Shown in pieces: positions 34,863 through 44,757 of a stretch of DNA of 64,000 bases. The stretch comes from Candidatus Thalassolituus haligoni (GTDB taxonomy: Bacteria > Pseudomonadota > Gammaproteobacteria > Pseudomonadales > Oceanobacteraceae): assembly GCF_041222825.1 (NCBI RefSeq), contig NZ_CP139482.1:2890001-2954000 (forward strand), given 5' to 3'. The translations under genes were made by a program, and so were the position numbers. The notes under the pieces are model-generated. The model was not told the DNA's origin, ran no database searches, and was given only the letters and a program-made list of their open reading frames with translations. The stretch's first letter is position 1. Each line of letters opens with the position of its first letter.

Positions 34863-36893
34863 TCAGCTGTTGGCTATCATCTGCGCTTTCATTTCGTGGA
34901 GCTGGTCGCGAAGTTTGGCGGCGGTTTCAAAATCCAGGTCACGAGCGGCTTTGAACATGCTGTCTTCCACTTCTGCGACTTTTTTCACCAGTTGAGTGGC
35001 AGAGAGTCGGCTCCAGTCGTCTTGTCCGTAGCCTGCCTTGTCTTCTGCTACCTTGCGATTGCGGCTGTTGTGACGGCTTTTTTTGCCCGGTGCCGGCGTC
35101 GCTTCGAGGATGTCTTCAACCGATTTGAACACGCCTTTGGGGGTGATGCCGTGTTCTTCGTTGTATGCGACTTGTTTTTCCCGGCGGCGGTCGGTTTCTT
35201 CCATGGCTTTGCGCATGGAGTCGGTCACCCGGTCGGCGTAGAGTATCGCCCGGCCGTTGAGGTTACGTGCGGCCCGACCGATGGTCTGGATCAACGAGCG
35301 TTCGGAACGCAGGAAGCCTTCCTTGTCGGCGTCAAAGATGGCCACCAGCGATACTTCCGGTATATCCAGCCCTTCCCGCAGCAGGTTGATACCTACCAGC
35401 ACGTCAAATTCGCCCAGCCGCAGGTCGCGGATGATTTCTACCCGTTCGACGGTGTCGATGTCGGAGTGCAGATAGCGGACGCGGACACCCTGTTCAAACA
35501 GGAAGTCAGTCAGGTCTTCGGCCATGCGTTTGGTGAGTACGGTTATCAGTATCCGTTCGCCCTTGTCCACTCGCAGACGCAGTTCATGCAATACATCGTC
35601 CACCTGACCGGTGGCTGGCCGTATTTCTATGATCGGGTCAACCAGTCCGGTGGGCCGTACCACTTGTTCGACAACGGCGTCCTGGTGTTCTTTTTCGTAG
35701 TTGCCTGGTGTGGCGGAGACAAAGATGCATTGCGGCACAATGGCTTCCCATTCTTCGAATTGCATCGGCCGGTTGTCGAGTGCCGATGGCAGCCGGAAAC
35801 CGAACTGCACCAGGGTTTCCTTACGCGAGCGGTCACCCCGATACATACCGCCGATTTGAGGAATGGTGACGTGGCTTTCATCAACAAATATCAGCGCATC
35901 TTTGGGGATGTAGTCAAACAGCGTTGGCGGCGGAGCACCTTGTTCCCGACCCGAGAGGTAACGGGAGTAGTTTTCGATGCCGGAGCAATAACCCAGCTCC
36001 TGCATCATTTCGATATCGTAGCGAGTACGCTGCTCCAGTCGTTGGGCTTCTACCAACAGGTTTTCGTTGCGGTAGTATTCGAGCCGTTCATCCAGTTCAA
36101 CCTTGATTCCGTCGATGGCATCAATGATGCGCTGCCGTGGCGTGACATAGTGGGTTTTGGGGTAGATGGTGACACGCGCCAGACGGTTATGCACCACACC
36201 GGTCAGCGGGTCGAAGGTGCTGAGCTGTTCTACTTCGTCATCAAACAGCTCGATACGCACGGCTTCATCGTCACTTTCCGCCGGGAAGACGTCTATCACT
36301 TCACCGCGCACTCGGTAGGTGCCGCGATGGAAGTCCATATCGTTGCGGGTGTATTGCAGTTCGGCCAAACGGCGCAGAATAGTACGCTGGTCAATATGAT
36401 CACCACGCACCAGGTGTAACATCATTTTGAGGTAGGAATCCGGGTCGCCAAGGCCGTAAATTGCGGACACTGTGGCAACAATAATCGCGTCGCGGCGTTC
36501 CATCAAGGCCTTGGTGGCCGACAGCCGCATCTGCTCAATGTGTTCGTTGACCGAGGCGTCCTTGTCAATAAAAGTATCCGATGAGGGCACATAGGCTTCT
36601 GGCTGGTAGTAGTCATAGTATGAGACGAAATACTCCACCGCGTTGTCGGGGAAAAAATCTTTGAATTCGCCATACAGTTGCGCCGCCAGGGTCTTGTTGT
36701 GGGCCATAATAATGGCGGGGCGCTGACATTGGGCAATCACATTGGCCATGGTGTAGGTCTTGCCGGAACCCGTCACGCCGAGCAACGTTTGCTTGAGCAA
36801 TCCGGCGTCGACACCGGCAACCAGTTGCCGAATCGCTTCGGGTTGATCCCCGGCAGGTGAATATTTGGATTTGAGCTCAAACGTCTTGCTCAT
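34863..36893 (-). CDS. uvrB: UvrABC excinuclease subunit B
   Basis: A 676-residue helicase-like subunit: Walker [18 protein letters not shown], the beta-hairpin region [21 protein letters not shown] that clamps damaged [24 protein letters not shown], helicase motifs including [19 protein letters not shown] and [19 protein letters not shown], and the C-terminal UVR domain ([23 protein letters not shown]) that binds UvrC. It verifies lesions in nucleotide excision repair. Length equals that of E. coli (673) within a few residues. No LexA box was recognised upstream. The divergent neighbour is an aminotransferase gene, as in Pseudomonas. Confidence 0.97.
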   Translation of the reverse strand: MSKTFELKSKYSPAGDQPEAIRQLVAGVDAGLLKQTLLGVTGSGKTYTMANVIAQCQRPAIIMAHNKTLAAQLYGEFKDFFPDNAVEYFVSYYDYYQPEAYVPSSDTFIDKDASVNEHIEQMRLSATKALMERRDAIIVATVSAIYGLGDPDSYLKMMLHLVRGDHIDQRTILRRLAELQYTRNDMDFHRGTYRVRGEVIDVFPAESDDEAVRIELFDDEVEQLSTFDPLTGVVHNRLARVTIYPKTHYVTPRQRIIDAIDGIKVELDERLEYYRNENLLVEAQRLEQRTRYDIEMMQELGYCSGIENYSRYLSGREQGAPPPTLFDYIPKDALIFVDESHVTIPQIGGMYRGDRSRKETLVQFGFRLPSALDNRPMQFEEWEAIVPQCIFVSATPGNYEKEHQDAVVEQVVRPTGLVDPIIEIRPATGQVDDVLHELRLRVDKGERILITVLTKRMAEDLTDFLFEQGVRVRYLHSDIDTVERVEIIRDLRLGEFDVLVGINLLREGLDIPEVSLVAIFDADKEGFLRSERSLIQTIGRAARNLNGRAILYADRVTDSMRKAMEETDRRREKQVAYNEEHGITPKGVFKSVEDILEATPAPGKKSRHNSRNRKVAEDKAGYGQDDWSRLSATQLVKKVAEVEDSMFKAARDLDFETAAKLRDQLHEMKAQMIANS

Positions 36894-37021
36894 AGGGATT
36901 CCAGTATGTCGGTAGATTTAGTAACATTTCGCGGTTTGACGTTAATTCCGGGCAATTCATTATTTTGCAACACTGTTCCGGTTATCACTTTTATATAACG
37001 CCTGTTTTGAGGATACACATT

Positions 37022-38206
37022 TTGGATCTGCAACTGTCTGATCGCGTTCAACAGATCAAGCCCTCTCCTACGCTGGCAGTCACCAATCGTGCTGCGGTTT
37101 TGCGTGCGGAAGGTAAGGACATTATCGGCCTTGGTGCCGGCGAACCGGATTTCGACACTCCTGAGCACATCAAGAAAGCGGCCATCAATGCCATCAACGC
37201 TGGCTTCACCAAATACACCGCCGTGGATGGAACGCCCAGTCTCAAGCAGGCCATTATCAGCAAGTTTAAAAATGACAACAACCTGGAGTATGAGGCAAAC
37301 CAGATTCTGGTGTCTTGTGGCGGCAAGCAGAGCTTTTTCAATCTGAGCCTGGCATTGCTGAATCCGGGTGACGAAGTGGTTATTCCGGCACCTTACTGGG
37401 TGTCTTACCCCGATATGGTCAAGATCGCGGAAGGCACTCCGGTGATCGTTGAAACAACCATGGACAACCAATTCAAAATGACGGCTGAACAACTGGATGC
37501 TGCCATTACACCCAAAACACGCCTGGTGGTCTTGAACAGCCCATCCAACCCTTCCGGCAAGGCATACAGCCTGGATGAGCTGAAAGCGCTTGGCGCCGTA
37601 TTAAACAAGTACCCTGACGTGCTGATCGCCACCGACGATATGTACGAGCTGATCCTGTGGGCCGATTTTGGCTTCCACAATATTGTTAATGCCTGCCCTG
37701 AACTGTATGAGCGCACCATCGTATTAAATGGTGTCTCCAAGGCCTTCAGTATGACCGGCTGGCGTATCGGTTATGCCGCAGGCCCGGCCAAGCTGATTGG
37801 TGCGATGAAAAAGATCCAGTCACAAAGTACATCCAATCCGACATCCATTTCCCAGGTCGCCGCCGAAGCCGCCTTGAATGGCGGCAATGAGTGTGTCAAA
37901 CCCATGGTTGCCGCCTTCAGGGAGCGCCATGATTATCTGGTTGCTGCGCTTAACGCACTGCCAGGGGTTGAATGCATCGAAGGGGACGGCGCGTTTTACG
38001 CTTTCCCGAGCTTCCTGGAAGCGATGGCGACCATGGGTATCAGCGATGACATCGAGTTCGCAGAAAAAATGCTGATCGAGGCGGGTGTTGCCATGGTTCC
38101 TGGTTCAGCGTTTGGTTCTCCGGGTTTTATGCGTCTGTCGTTCGCAACCAGCCTGGAAACCTTGAAAGATGCTATTGCACGTCTGGACAAGGCGCTGAGC
38201 AGCTGA
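37022..38206 (+). CDS. Class I aminotransferase, aspartate aminotransferase (type Ib)-like
   Basis: A 394-residue PLP enzyme. MDLQLSDRVQQIKPSPTLAV begins at TTG 37022, preceded by GAGGA at eight bases. Motifs: GLGAGEPDFDTPEHIK, PSNPSGKAYSLDEL and the PLP lysine in LNGVSKAFSMTGWRIGYAAGP, characteristic of type Ib aspartate/prephenate aminotransferases. Pseudomonas carries a homologue at the same place divergent from uvrB. Exact substrate (aspartate, prephenate or aromatic acids) cannot be decided from sequence. Confidence 0.9.
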   Translation: MDLQLSDRVQQIKPSPTLAVTNRAAVLRAEGKDIIGLGAGEPDFDTPEHIKKAAINAINAGFTKYTAVDGTPSLKQAIISKFKNDNNLEYEANQILVSCGGKQSFFNLSLALLNPGDEVVIPAPYWVSYPDMVKIAEGTPVIVETTMDNQFKMTAEQLDAAITPKTRLVVLNSPSNPSGKAYSLDELKALGAVLNKYPDVLIATDDMYELILWADFGFHNIVNACPELYERTIVLNGVSKAFSMTGWRIGYAAGPAKLIGAMKKIQSQSTSNPTSISQVAAEAALNGGNECVKPMVAAFRERHDYLVAALNALPGVECIEGDGAFYAFPSFLEAMATMGISDDIEFAEKMLIEAGVAMVPGSAFGSPGFMRLSFATSLETLKDAIARLDKALSS

Positions 38207-38234
38207 TCCAGCCCTGCATCCTTCTTTCCAGATT

Positions 38235-38348
38235 TTCTCGTTCCCGCGCATGGCGCGGGAACGCATGCCGACACCGCAGGGCAATCACGCAAGAGCGTGG
38301 GAGCTGGATAAATCCGGGGTAATCCTGCATTACCGATACAGGATTACC
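38235..38348. repeat. REP-like cluster of palindromes between the aminotransferase and hda
   Basis: Three inverted repeats in a row: CGTTCCCGCGC-ATG-GCGCGGGAACG at 38239-38263 (11-bp perfect stem), CACGC-AAGA-GCGTG near 38287-38300, and GGTAATCCTG...CAGGATTACC at 38318-38348 (10-bp stem overlapping the hda stop). The first two look like a dispersed REP/BIME-type element of the 'CGTTCCC...GGGAACG' kind seen in many gammaproteobacteria. The third could work as a bidirectional terminator, though it lacks a T-run. Confidence 0.7.
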
Positions 38349-39045
38349 AGTCCATCTCTTCTTTAACAAAGGGGATGGTCAGCTTGCGTTGATGGGTCAG
38401 CGAGGCGTGATCAAGGTGATCCAGTATCTCCGCCAGCCCTTCCATTGGCTCAGGCCCCCGCGAGATGATAAAACGCGCAACGTCTTCTGCCAGTAAAATA
38501 CCCCGCTGACGTGCCCGCAGCACCAGCGCCAAAGCACGTTCTTCCGGCTGCAGCGATTCCAGGTGATACACCACCCCCCAGCACAAACGCGAGCCAAGAT
38601 CCGGCAATGCCACTGCCAGCTGCTGTGGCGGGCAACGGGCAGAAATCAGTAAATGACCGTCATTTTCCCGCACCCGATTAAACAGATGAAACAGCGCCAG
38701 CTCCCAGTCGTCATTACCGAGCACCGCATCGATATCGTCCAGCACCACCAGCGGCAGTTGTTCCAGCGATTCCAATACGTCCGGACTGTAGTTAACCAGT
38801 TCTTTTAAGGGCAGGTATACGCTGTGGTGACCGAGGCCGTCGGCGTAATGGCAAGCCGCCTGCAACAAGTGGCTGAGGCCGCAACCGGCATCACCCCAGA
38901 TGAACAGAAATGGATCACCAGACAATGTCCACTGACGCTGTACCGCCTGAATCACTTCTTCATTCGGACCAGCGTAGAAATTGGCAATGCGTGCATCATC
39001 CCGCACATAAACAGACAAGGTCAGCTGAGGATGCGGAGTGACCAT
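38344..39045 (-). CDS. hda: DnaA-homologous regulator of replication initiation, Hda
   Basis: A 233-residue AAA+ protein, equal in length to E. coli Hda. It begins MVTPHPQLTLSVYVRDDARI; the N-terminal QLTLSV is the clamp-binding peptide, WGDAGCGLSHLLQAACHYA is the Walker A region, LVVLDDIDAVLG is Walker B, and LISARCPPQQLAVALPDLGSRL is sensor I/box VII. With the sliding clamp it stimulates ATP hydrolysis by DnaA. ATG 39045 overlaps the stop of the upstream DUF2066 gene (TAATG) and is preceded by AAGGGG; an ATG at 39060 is less likely. Confidence 0.93.
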   Translation of the reverse strand: MVTPHPQLTLSVYVRDDARIANFYAGPNEEVIQAVQRQWTLSGDPFLFIWGDAGCGLSHLLQAACHYADGLGHHSVYLPLKELVNYSPDVLESLEQLPLVVLDDIDAVLGNDDWELALFHLFNRVRENDGHLLISARCPPQQLAVALPDLGSRLCWGVVYHLESLQPEERALALVLRARQRGILLAEDVARFIISRGPEPMEGLAEILDHLDHASLTHQRKLTIPFVKEEMDW

Positions 39046-40070
39046 TAACGCCCCTTCCAACGCAGCGTATCTGGTAGATCGCTGTCACCGATTCGCCCGT
39101 CAAAACGGATATTGGTCAGTACTTGCGGCCAACTGGCGTTCAGCGTCAGTCCAAAATCCAGACTGTCACCACGCACCGCCAGTACATCGACATGCTCAAC
39201 CCCGGAAACCGAGGCCAACAGACGCAGCACCGACTGATAGTCATCATAACGAGTGACGTGCTGAATCGTCAGTGCTTGCTGTTCCGATGACATACCCGTG
39301 GTCGAGGTGACCACGCCATAGCGGCCAGAAAAATATCCGCCAACCGCTTCTGCCAGTGCGGTCACAACAGCCTGTTCGGAGGTTCCCTGAACATCCAGAG
39401 GCAGACTGTCATGGCGGTACTCGATATAACCATCGGCACGCCAGCCGTCAGCAAATGGCATAATCCGGGCAGCCACCACGGCATCCGTGTCGTAGCGCAC
39501 AGAGGCCGCACGAATATCATCCCGAAACAGACCGAACAGGCGTTCGGCTGGTAATGCCAGTCGATCCTCAAGATCCAGCATCGGCCAGACCGACGGAATG
39601 CCATGCTGCACAAACGTTTGGCGCAACGCTTCATACTGATCAACACCGTCGTCATCTGCACCGATCACAGCGCGACTGCCACTGCGGGAAACACCTAACC
39701 AGAAGGTGACATCCGGGCGATTACTGCCCCAGACCGGCAAGCCATGACGGGCCAGTAAATCATTCACCTGCCCGGCAGCAAACATGGCCTGCAGAATCAA
39801 TACACCGTCATTTGGCCGTGATATATAACGAAAACTTGCCAGATACTGGCTTGCCGACTTGCCCGCCAGACCACCCAGCTCTGCTGTTGGCCGCCCTGAA
39901 ACCTTGGTGAGCACTTGCAGCAATGCTGCTGGCACCGCCGCCTGTCGCGTCGTTGGCGTTCGATCAGATACTTCTATTGAAGCCTGATACAAGTCAGTTA
40001 CCACACCCGCCGAAACAACGGGAGCCGCAAACAACAGACAATACATCAATCGCAGAAAGACTGAGCGCAC
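39045..40070 (-). CDS. DUF2066 family exported protein
   Basis: About 341 residues, beginning with a signal peptide (MRSVFLRLMYCLLFAAPVVSA, cut after VSA). The mature part opens with GVVTDLYQASIEVSDRTPTTRQAAVPAALLQVLTKVSGRPTAE, the DUF2066 signature; function is unknown. The gene is found beside hda and purM in many gammaproteobacteria, as here. The start is set at GTG 40070, preceded by AAAGGAA; an ATG at 40091 gives seven more residues but has no ribosome binding site. It overlaps hda by its stop, so the two are coupled. Confidence 0.82.
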   Translation of the reverse strand: MRSVFLRLMYCLLFAAPVVSAGVVTDLYQASIEVSDRTPTTRQAAVPAALLQVLTKVSGRPTAELGGLAGKSASQYLASFRYISRPNDGVLILQAMFAAGQVNDLLARHGLPVWGSNRPDVTFWLGVSRSGSRAVIGADDDGVDQYEALRQTFVQHGIPSVWPMLDLEDRLALPAERLFGLFRDDIRAASVRYDTDAVVAARIMPFADGWRADGYIEYRHDSLPLDVQGTSEQAVVTALAEAVGGYFSGRYGVVTSTTGMSSEQQALTIQHVTRYDDYQSVLRLLASVSGVEHVDVLAVRGDSLDFGLTLNASWPQVLTNIRFDGRIGDSDLPDTLRWKGR

Positions 40071-40415
40071 GCGTGAAAATTCCTTTGTCATCCTGGTTTA
40101 CGGCGTACAACCACCACCGCGAACATAAGTTCTTATCCTGACCCCATCCATCAACTACTAAAACCGTTAACCGACACAGCCACCGGGCCAATACGTCAGG
40201 CGGCGGCTATTGTGCCACGCACAGCGCAAGCACCCAAGAGAACTCAGTATCAGGAATGGTGATCTTGGCGCTGCCATCACTACAAACCTGGCTTTCCCTG
40301 TGATTCAACCTAAATTAACAGGCCATGTGGCGCTATTTCTTTGTCGCGGCAGGTGAAGTGAAGGCCACAAATCGCTAGAATACCCCGCTTCTTTGCAGCC
40401 ACCCTGTGAATCCGA
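40071..40415. other. Divergent intergenic region between the DUF2066 gene and purM
   Basis: About 345 bases without a gene. A possible purM -10 element (TAGAAT near 40376-40381) is followed by a GC-rich stretch, but its -35 is poor. No PurR box was recognised. Confidence 0.4.
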
Positions 40416-41468
40416 ATGACCGAATCAAAATCCCTAAGCTATAAAGACGCTGGTGTTGACATCAATGCCGGAAACGCACTGGTAGAACGCATCAAGGACG
40501 TTGCCAAACGCACTCGCCGCCCGGAAGTAATGGCCGGCCTCGGCGGTTTTGGCGCCCTGTTCGAACTGCCACAAGGTTACCATCAACCCGTGCTGGTATC
40601 GGGTACCGATGGCGTGGGCACCAAGCTGCGTCTGGCTATGGATCTGGGCAAGCACGACACCATTGGTATCGACCTGGTCGCCATGTGTGTTAATGACCTG
40701 GTGGTCTCTGGTGCCGAGCCTTTGTTTTTTCTCGACTATTACGCTACTGGTCATCTGAATGTCGATGTCGCCGCTGCCGTTGTCAGCGGTATTGGCGCAG
40801 GCTGTGAGCAGGCTGGTGCCGCACTGGTTGGCGGTGAAACCGCTGAAATGCCAGGCATGTATGAAGGCGAAGACTACGATCTGGCCGGTTTTTGTGTTGG
40901 TATCGTTGAAAAAGCCGACATCATCGACGGTTCCAGAGTCCAGGCCGGTGATTCCCTCATTGCACTGGCATCCAGCGGCCCTCATTCCAATGGCTATTCT
41001 CTGGTTCGCAAGATCCTGGAGGTAGCCAATGCCGACCTGCAGCAAGATCTCGACGGTGTACCGCTGGCGGAGGCGCTGATGGCCCCCACCCGTATTTACG
41101 TCAAATCCGCATTACAGCTGATTAATGCCACCGAAGTGCATGCCCTGTCGCACATCACTGGCGGTGGTTTTCAGGAGAATATTCCGCGCGTTCTGCCCGA
41201 TAATTGCAAGGCCGTTATCAACACCAACAGCTGGCGCTGGCCAGCTGTGTTCGAATGGCTGCAACAGGCTGGCAACGTCGCAACTGCAGAAATGTTCCGC
41301 ACCTTCAATTGTGGTGTGGGCATGATCATCGCTCTGCCGGAACACAAGGCTGATCAGGCTATTGCCCTGCTGAACGCCGAAGGCGAACAGGCCTGGATCA
41401 TTGGTGAAATCGTTGAAAAAACCAGTGACGAAGCCGCCGTCGAATTCATCGGTAACCGCACCGTATGA
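40416..41468 (+). CDS. purM: Phosphoribosylformylglycinamidine cyclo-ligase
   Basis: A 350-residue AIR synthetase closing the imidazole ring in purine synthesis. It begins [20 protein letters not shown]; other conserved blocks are [58 protein letters not shown] and [17 protein letters not shown]. Its TGA overlaps the purN ATG (ATGATGA). The purM-purN pair beside hda is typical of gammaproteobacteria. Confidence 0.97.
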   Translation: MTESKSLSYKDAGVDINAGNALVERIKDVAKRTRRPEVMAGLGGFGALFELPQGYHQPVLVSGTDGVGTKLRLAMDLGKHDTIGIDLVAMCVNDLVVSGAEPLFFLDYYATGHLNVDVAAAVVSGIGAGCEQAGAALVGGETAEMPGMYEGEDYDLAGFCVGIVEKADIIDGSRVQAGDSLIALASSGPHSNGYSLVRKILEVANADLQQDLDGVPLAEALMAPTRIYVKSALQLINATEVHALSHITGGGFQENIPRVLPDNCKAVINTNSWRWPAVFEWLQQAGNVATAEMFRTFNCGVGMIIALPEHKADQAIALLNAEGEQAWIIGEIVEKTSDEAAVEFIGNRTV

Positions 41469-42136
41469 TGACAGACTCAGCACTTGACCACCCCCGTATT
41501 GTGATACTGATTTCCGGTACGGGTAGCAACATGATGGCCATTGCTGATGCGGTACAAAGCGGCGATATTGATGCCATGGTCGCAGGTGTCGTATCTAATC
41601 GTCCAGATGCAGCGGGCATGCAACACGCCCGCGACCGGGAGATCCCGGCCATATTGGTTGATCATCAGCAATTCAGCAGTCGCGAAGAGTTTGATGCCAA
41701 TCTGATGCGGGCGATTGATGACCTTGCCCCCGATCTGATTGTACTGGCTGGCTTTATGCGTATCCTGACATCGGACTTTGTACGGCATTATCGCGGCCGC
41801 ATGATCAATATCCACCCCTCCCTGTTGCCTTTGTATCAGGGATTAAACACCCATCAACGCGCCATCGATGCCGGTGATAGCGAGCATGGAGTATCGGTAC
41901 ATTTTGTCACCGAAGAGCTGGATGGTGGCCCGGTGATTGCCCAGGCAGTCGTGACCATAGAAACTGGCGAAACCGCTGCCAGCTTGCAACACAAGGTGCA
42001 GATACAGGAGCACATCCTGTATCCCATCATCGTCAAGTGGTGCACCCAGGGACGACTGGCCATGACCGACCAAGGCGTAACACTCGATAGTAAACTTCTT
42101 CCGCTATCCGGACTCAGACTGACAGCCCAGCCATAA
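41465..42136 (+). CDS. purN: Phosphoribosylglycinamide formyltransferase
   Basis: A 223-residue GAR transformylase using 10-formyltetrahydrofolate. It shows [16 protein letters not shown] near residue 15 (phosphate-binding), [17 protein letters not shown], the catalytic segment [25 protein letters not shown] with histidine, and [16 protein letters not shown]. It is translationally coupled to purM. A DUF3108 gene follows after 25 bases. Confidence 0.96.
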   Translation: MMTDSALDHPRIVILISGTGSNMMAIADAVQSGDIDAMVAGVVSNRPDAAGMQHARDREIPAILVDHQQFSSREEFDANLMRAIDDLAPDLIVLAGFMRILTSDFVRHYRGRMINIHPSLLPLYQGLNTHQRAIDAGDSEHGVSVHFVTEELDGGPVIAQAVVTIETGETAASLQHKVQIQEHILYPIIVKWCTQGRLAMTDQGVTLDSKLLPLSGLRLTAQP

Positions 42137-42161
42137 ATCACCATCACAGCGAGGATGATCT

Positions 42162-42944
42162 GTGAGACGTATAAGATACCTGGCCTGCACCCTGATACTG
42201 TCGCCCTTATTGGCTTTTGCCAGTAACGGTGACACTCAAACCTTTGCCCTGAGCGCTACCAAGTCACAGCTGGCGAACGACGACCCGCTGGAGAGACAGG
42301 GAGAGGCAACACACAATACTCTGCAGCCTTTCAAGGCCAAATACACAAGCCGCTATGACTGGGGATTTTTCAGCTTCAACATTGCGGCAGAACGCACTCT
42401 GGAGCAACGTGAAGACGGATCCTGGCAAATGACGTTTGATGCTGAAGCATCAGCAGCGTCCATCCAGGAGCAATCGGTTTTTGCACTGCACAACGGTATC
42501 ATCCAGCCACAAAGCTACCATTACAAAGGCTCGGGCCTGATACAGGAAGACGATCAGGACTATCGCTTCGATGCGACCCAGCAACAGATCAGCGCCCCCT
42601 TGCAAGCGCGCGAATTTAACGATTTATGGCAAGATAACCTGCAAGACAAGCTGACTTATATGCTGCAAATCAGCCTCGATCTCGCCAATGGCCAAAACGA
42701 GCTGAACTATCAGGTATTCGAGAAAAACCGGGTACGCAGTTATGAATTTGTTATCGTTGCCGAAGAACCGTTAAAAACCCGTATCGGCGTACTGGATACG
42801 ATCAAAATCAAGCAGTTACGCGACGACCGACGGGAAATTTATGCCTGGCTGGCGAAAGACAAGGATTACCTGCTGGTAAAACTGGTGGATCGCAAAAAAG
42901 GCAAAATCCAATATCAGATTGACCTGGTCAGTACCAACCTGTAA
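42162..42944 (+). CDS. DUF3108 family exported protein
   Basis: A 260-residue protein with an N-terminal signal peptide ([21 protein letters not shown]). The mature region has the DUF3108 pattern: [29 protein letters not shown], a beta-rich body with [11 protein letters not shown], and a C-terminal [21 protein letters not shown]. Family function is unknown; a periplasmic or outer-membrane role is inferred. The GTG start at 42162 is preceded by GAGGATGA. The gene commonly follows purN in gammaproteobacteria. Confidence 0.85.
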   Translation: MRRIRYLACTLILSPLLAFASNGDTQTFALSATKSQLANDDPLERQGEATHNTLQPFKAKYTSRYDWGFFSFNIAAERTLEQREDGSWQMTFDAEASAASIQEQSVFALHNGIIQPQSYHYKGSGLIQEDDQDYRFDATQQQISAPLQAREFNDLWQDNLQDKLTYMLQISLDLANGQNELNYQVFEKNRVRSYEFVIVAEEPLKTRIGVLDTIKIKQLRDDRREIYAWLAKDKDYLLVKLVDRKKGKIQYQIDLVSTNL

Positions 42945-42967
42945 CTGACCCCAACCAGAGAACTGCC

Positions 42968-43549
42968 ATGCGATTAAGTGATGCCGACATTGAACAGCGC
43001 CTGAGCGAGGGCAGCATTACTATCGAGCCAGCCCCCGGCCTGGATGCCATTGCTGGCATCAGTGTCGACCTTCGCCTCGACCACCGCTTCCGGGTATTCA
43101 GCAACAACTCCGCCACCCATCTGGATCTTTCCGGCGAACGGGCGCAACTGGAGCGCGATATCGATCGTATCATGAGCAAAGAAATCGAGATTGCTCATGA
43201 TCAGTCGCTCTATATCCACCCTGGTGAACTGGTACTCGGCGCCACCATGGAATCCGTCACCATTCCGGATGATCTGGTTGGCTGGCTGGATGGCCGCAGC
43301 TCACTGGCTCGCCTCGGTCTGGTGGTACACCTGACCGCCGGACGGATTGATCCCGGCTGGGATGGCCAGATCGTGCTGGAATTTTATAACAACGGCAAAC
43401 TGCCACTGGCGCTAAGACCCGCGATGATTATTTGCGCACTGTCGTTTGAAACTCTCAGCAGCCCAGCCAAACGTCCGTACAACAAGCGAGAGAACGCCAA
43501 ATACAAGGGCCAGAAAGGTGCGGTATTCAGCCGTATTGCCAAGGATTAA
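42968..43549 (+). CDS. dcd: dCTP deaminase
   Basis: A 193-residue enzyme, the same length as E. coli Dcd, converting dCTP to dUTP for dTTP synthesis. Motifs: [27 protein letters not shown] with the catalytic region, and [19 protein letters not shown]. It lies 23 bases after the DUF3108 gene and ends 140 bases before tRNA-Asn. Together with nrdAB it contributes to dNTP supply. Confidence 0.96.
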   Translation: MRLSDADIEQRLSEGSITIEPAPGLDAIAGISVDLRLDHRFRVFSNNSATHLDLSGERAQLERDIDRIMSKEIEIAHDQSLYIHPGELVLGATMESVTIPDDLVGWLDGRSSLARLGLVVHLTAGRIDPGWDGQIVLEFYNNGKLPLALRPAMIICALSFETLSSPAKRPYNKRENAKYKGQKGAVFSRIAKD

Positions 43550-43643
43550 CTGATTCTTGCAGAGGGTCGTCCATTCTTGCTGGCGACCTCGCTGCCCAAG
43601 CTAAGACATTGAATTAACTCTTATTTTATTTAAATTGAAGCTA

Positions 43644-43671
43644 TTGACACAAAAAACCAGCTCCGTATAAT
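43644..43671 (+). promoter_or_regulatory. Sigma-70 promoter of tRNA-Asn
   Basis: Perfect TTGACA (43644-43649) and perfect TATAAT (43666-43671) with a 16-base spacer, then a GC-rich discriminator GCGCCCC; tRNA-Asn starts 19 bases after the -10 element. Confidence 0.85.
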
Positions 43672-43690
43672 GCGCCCCACTTGCTGATGT

Positions 43691-43766
43691 TCCCCGATAG
43701 CTCAGTTGGTAGAGCAGTAGACTGTTAATCTATTGGTCGCTGGTTCAAGTCCAGCTCGGGGAGCCA
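43691..43766 (+). tRNA. tRNA-Asn, anticodon GTT
   Basis: The 76-base sequence folds as a cloverleaf: acceptor TCCCCGA with TCGGGGA, D arm GCTCAGTTGGTAGAGC, anticodon loop CTGTTAA (GTT, asparagine) on stem GTAGA/TCTAT, T arm GGTTCAAGTCC, discriminator G and encoded CCA. No clear terminator follows. Confidence 0.97.
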
Positions 43767-43986
43767 ACAAGTAATCTCTCTTCCGCATTCGCCAAATCCG
43801 ATATACACCTACTACTTCTACAGCAGCAAAACCCTCCATACAGACGCAATCAGCTATAAACCAGCCACTGGCGCTGATTTAGCCACTCGGTATTTCCAGA
43901 ATTACTCCAACGTCAGAATGATTCCCGCAACAGCGACGACTTCATGGCATTAGGGGAAATCTATATGGCGCCGGCAACTGATTCCA

Positions 43987-44757
43987 TCAGGCAAGACTAT
44001 CGAGAATCCGCTGGCAACTAGCGGCCGGATCTTCTGACTGGGTAATCGGGCGGCCAATCACCATGTAGTCAACTCCCGCAGCAACAGCCTGTTCTGGCGT
44101 CATCACCCGCTTCTGATCCTGATTATCACTCCAGGAAGGACGAATGCCAGGTGTCACCGTCTTGAAGTCGTCACCACAATGCTGACGAATAACGGCCAGC
44201 TCATTCGCCGAACACACCACCCCATCCAGACCCGACGACTGTGCCAGTGTCGCCAGCCGTACGACGTGCTCTTCCGGCGTCACACTCAGACCCAGTTCAA
44301 TCAGGTCGACACTGTCCATTGAGGTCAGTACCGTTACTCCGATCAGCAAGGGTCGACTGGCACGCTTGTCCAGTTCGTTACGGGCCGCTTCCATCATACG
44401 ACGCCCGCCACTGGCATGGACATTGACCATCCAGACACCCAGATCCGCAGCAGCCGCGACAGCCTTGGCACAGGTATTGGGAATATCGTGAAATTTCAGA
44501 TCCAGAAAAACCTCAAATCCCAGCTGATGCAGCTGTTCAATCACCAGCGGCCCCGCCGAGGTAAACAGCTCTTTGCCGACTTTGACCCGACAGCGTGCAG
44601 GATCCAACAGCTTGGCCATCGCCAACGCCGCGTCGACAGAGGAATAATCCAGCGCAACAACAATAGGCGATACAACACTAGATGAAACAACACTAGATGA
44701 AACAACACTAGATGAAACAACAGCAGATAAAACAGGAGTAGAGGTAACAGTGGTCAT
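43987..44757 (-). CDS. pyrF: Orotidine 5'-phosphate decarboxylase
   Basis: A 256-residue decarboxylase making UMP. Catalytic residues lie in [15 protein letters not shown] (D-x-K-x-x-D); other blocks are [56 protein letters not shown] and [10 protein letters not shown]. The first ~30 residues are a serine/valine repeat (VVSSS units) encoded by a 15-base tandem repeat. E. coli PyrF also has a short serine-rich leader, so ATG 44757 is retained. It overlaps the lapB stop (ATGA), as in the common lapA-lapB-pyrF operon. Confidence 0.95.
   Translation of the reverse strand: MTTVTSTPVLSAVVSSSVVSSSVVSSSVVSPIVVALDYSSVDAALAMAKLLDPARCRVKVGKELFTSAGPLVIEQLHQLGFEVFLDLKFHDIPNTCAKAVAAAADLGVWMVNVHASGGRRMMEAARNELDKRASRPLLIGVTVLTSMDSVDLIELGLSVTPEEHVVRLATLAQSSGLDGVVCSANELAVIRQHCGDDFKTVTPGIRPSWSDNQDQKRVMTPEQAVAAGVDYMVIGRPITQSEDPAASCQRILDSLA
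44672..44731. repeat. 15-bp tandem repeat inside the pyrF 5' end
   Basis: Three perfect ACAACACTAGATGAA units (44672-44716) and a fourth degenerate unit (44717-44731). On the minus strand they encode SSSVV-type five-residue repeats in the disordered N-terminus of PyrF. As the unit is a multiple of three, copy changes keep frame. Confidence 0.95.

Noticed and set aside
34896..36419. Long open plus-strand frame (about 500 codons) opposite uvrB
   Set aside because: It is antisense to a highly conserved gene; codon bias of uvrB leaves the opposite frame free of stops, and its product resembles no family.
36894..37021. LexA (SOS) box in the uvrB control region
   Set aside because: CTGT-containing stretches are present, but none has the CTGT-N8-ACAG form.
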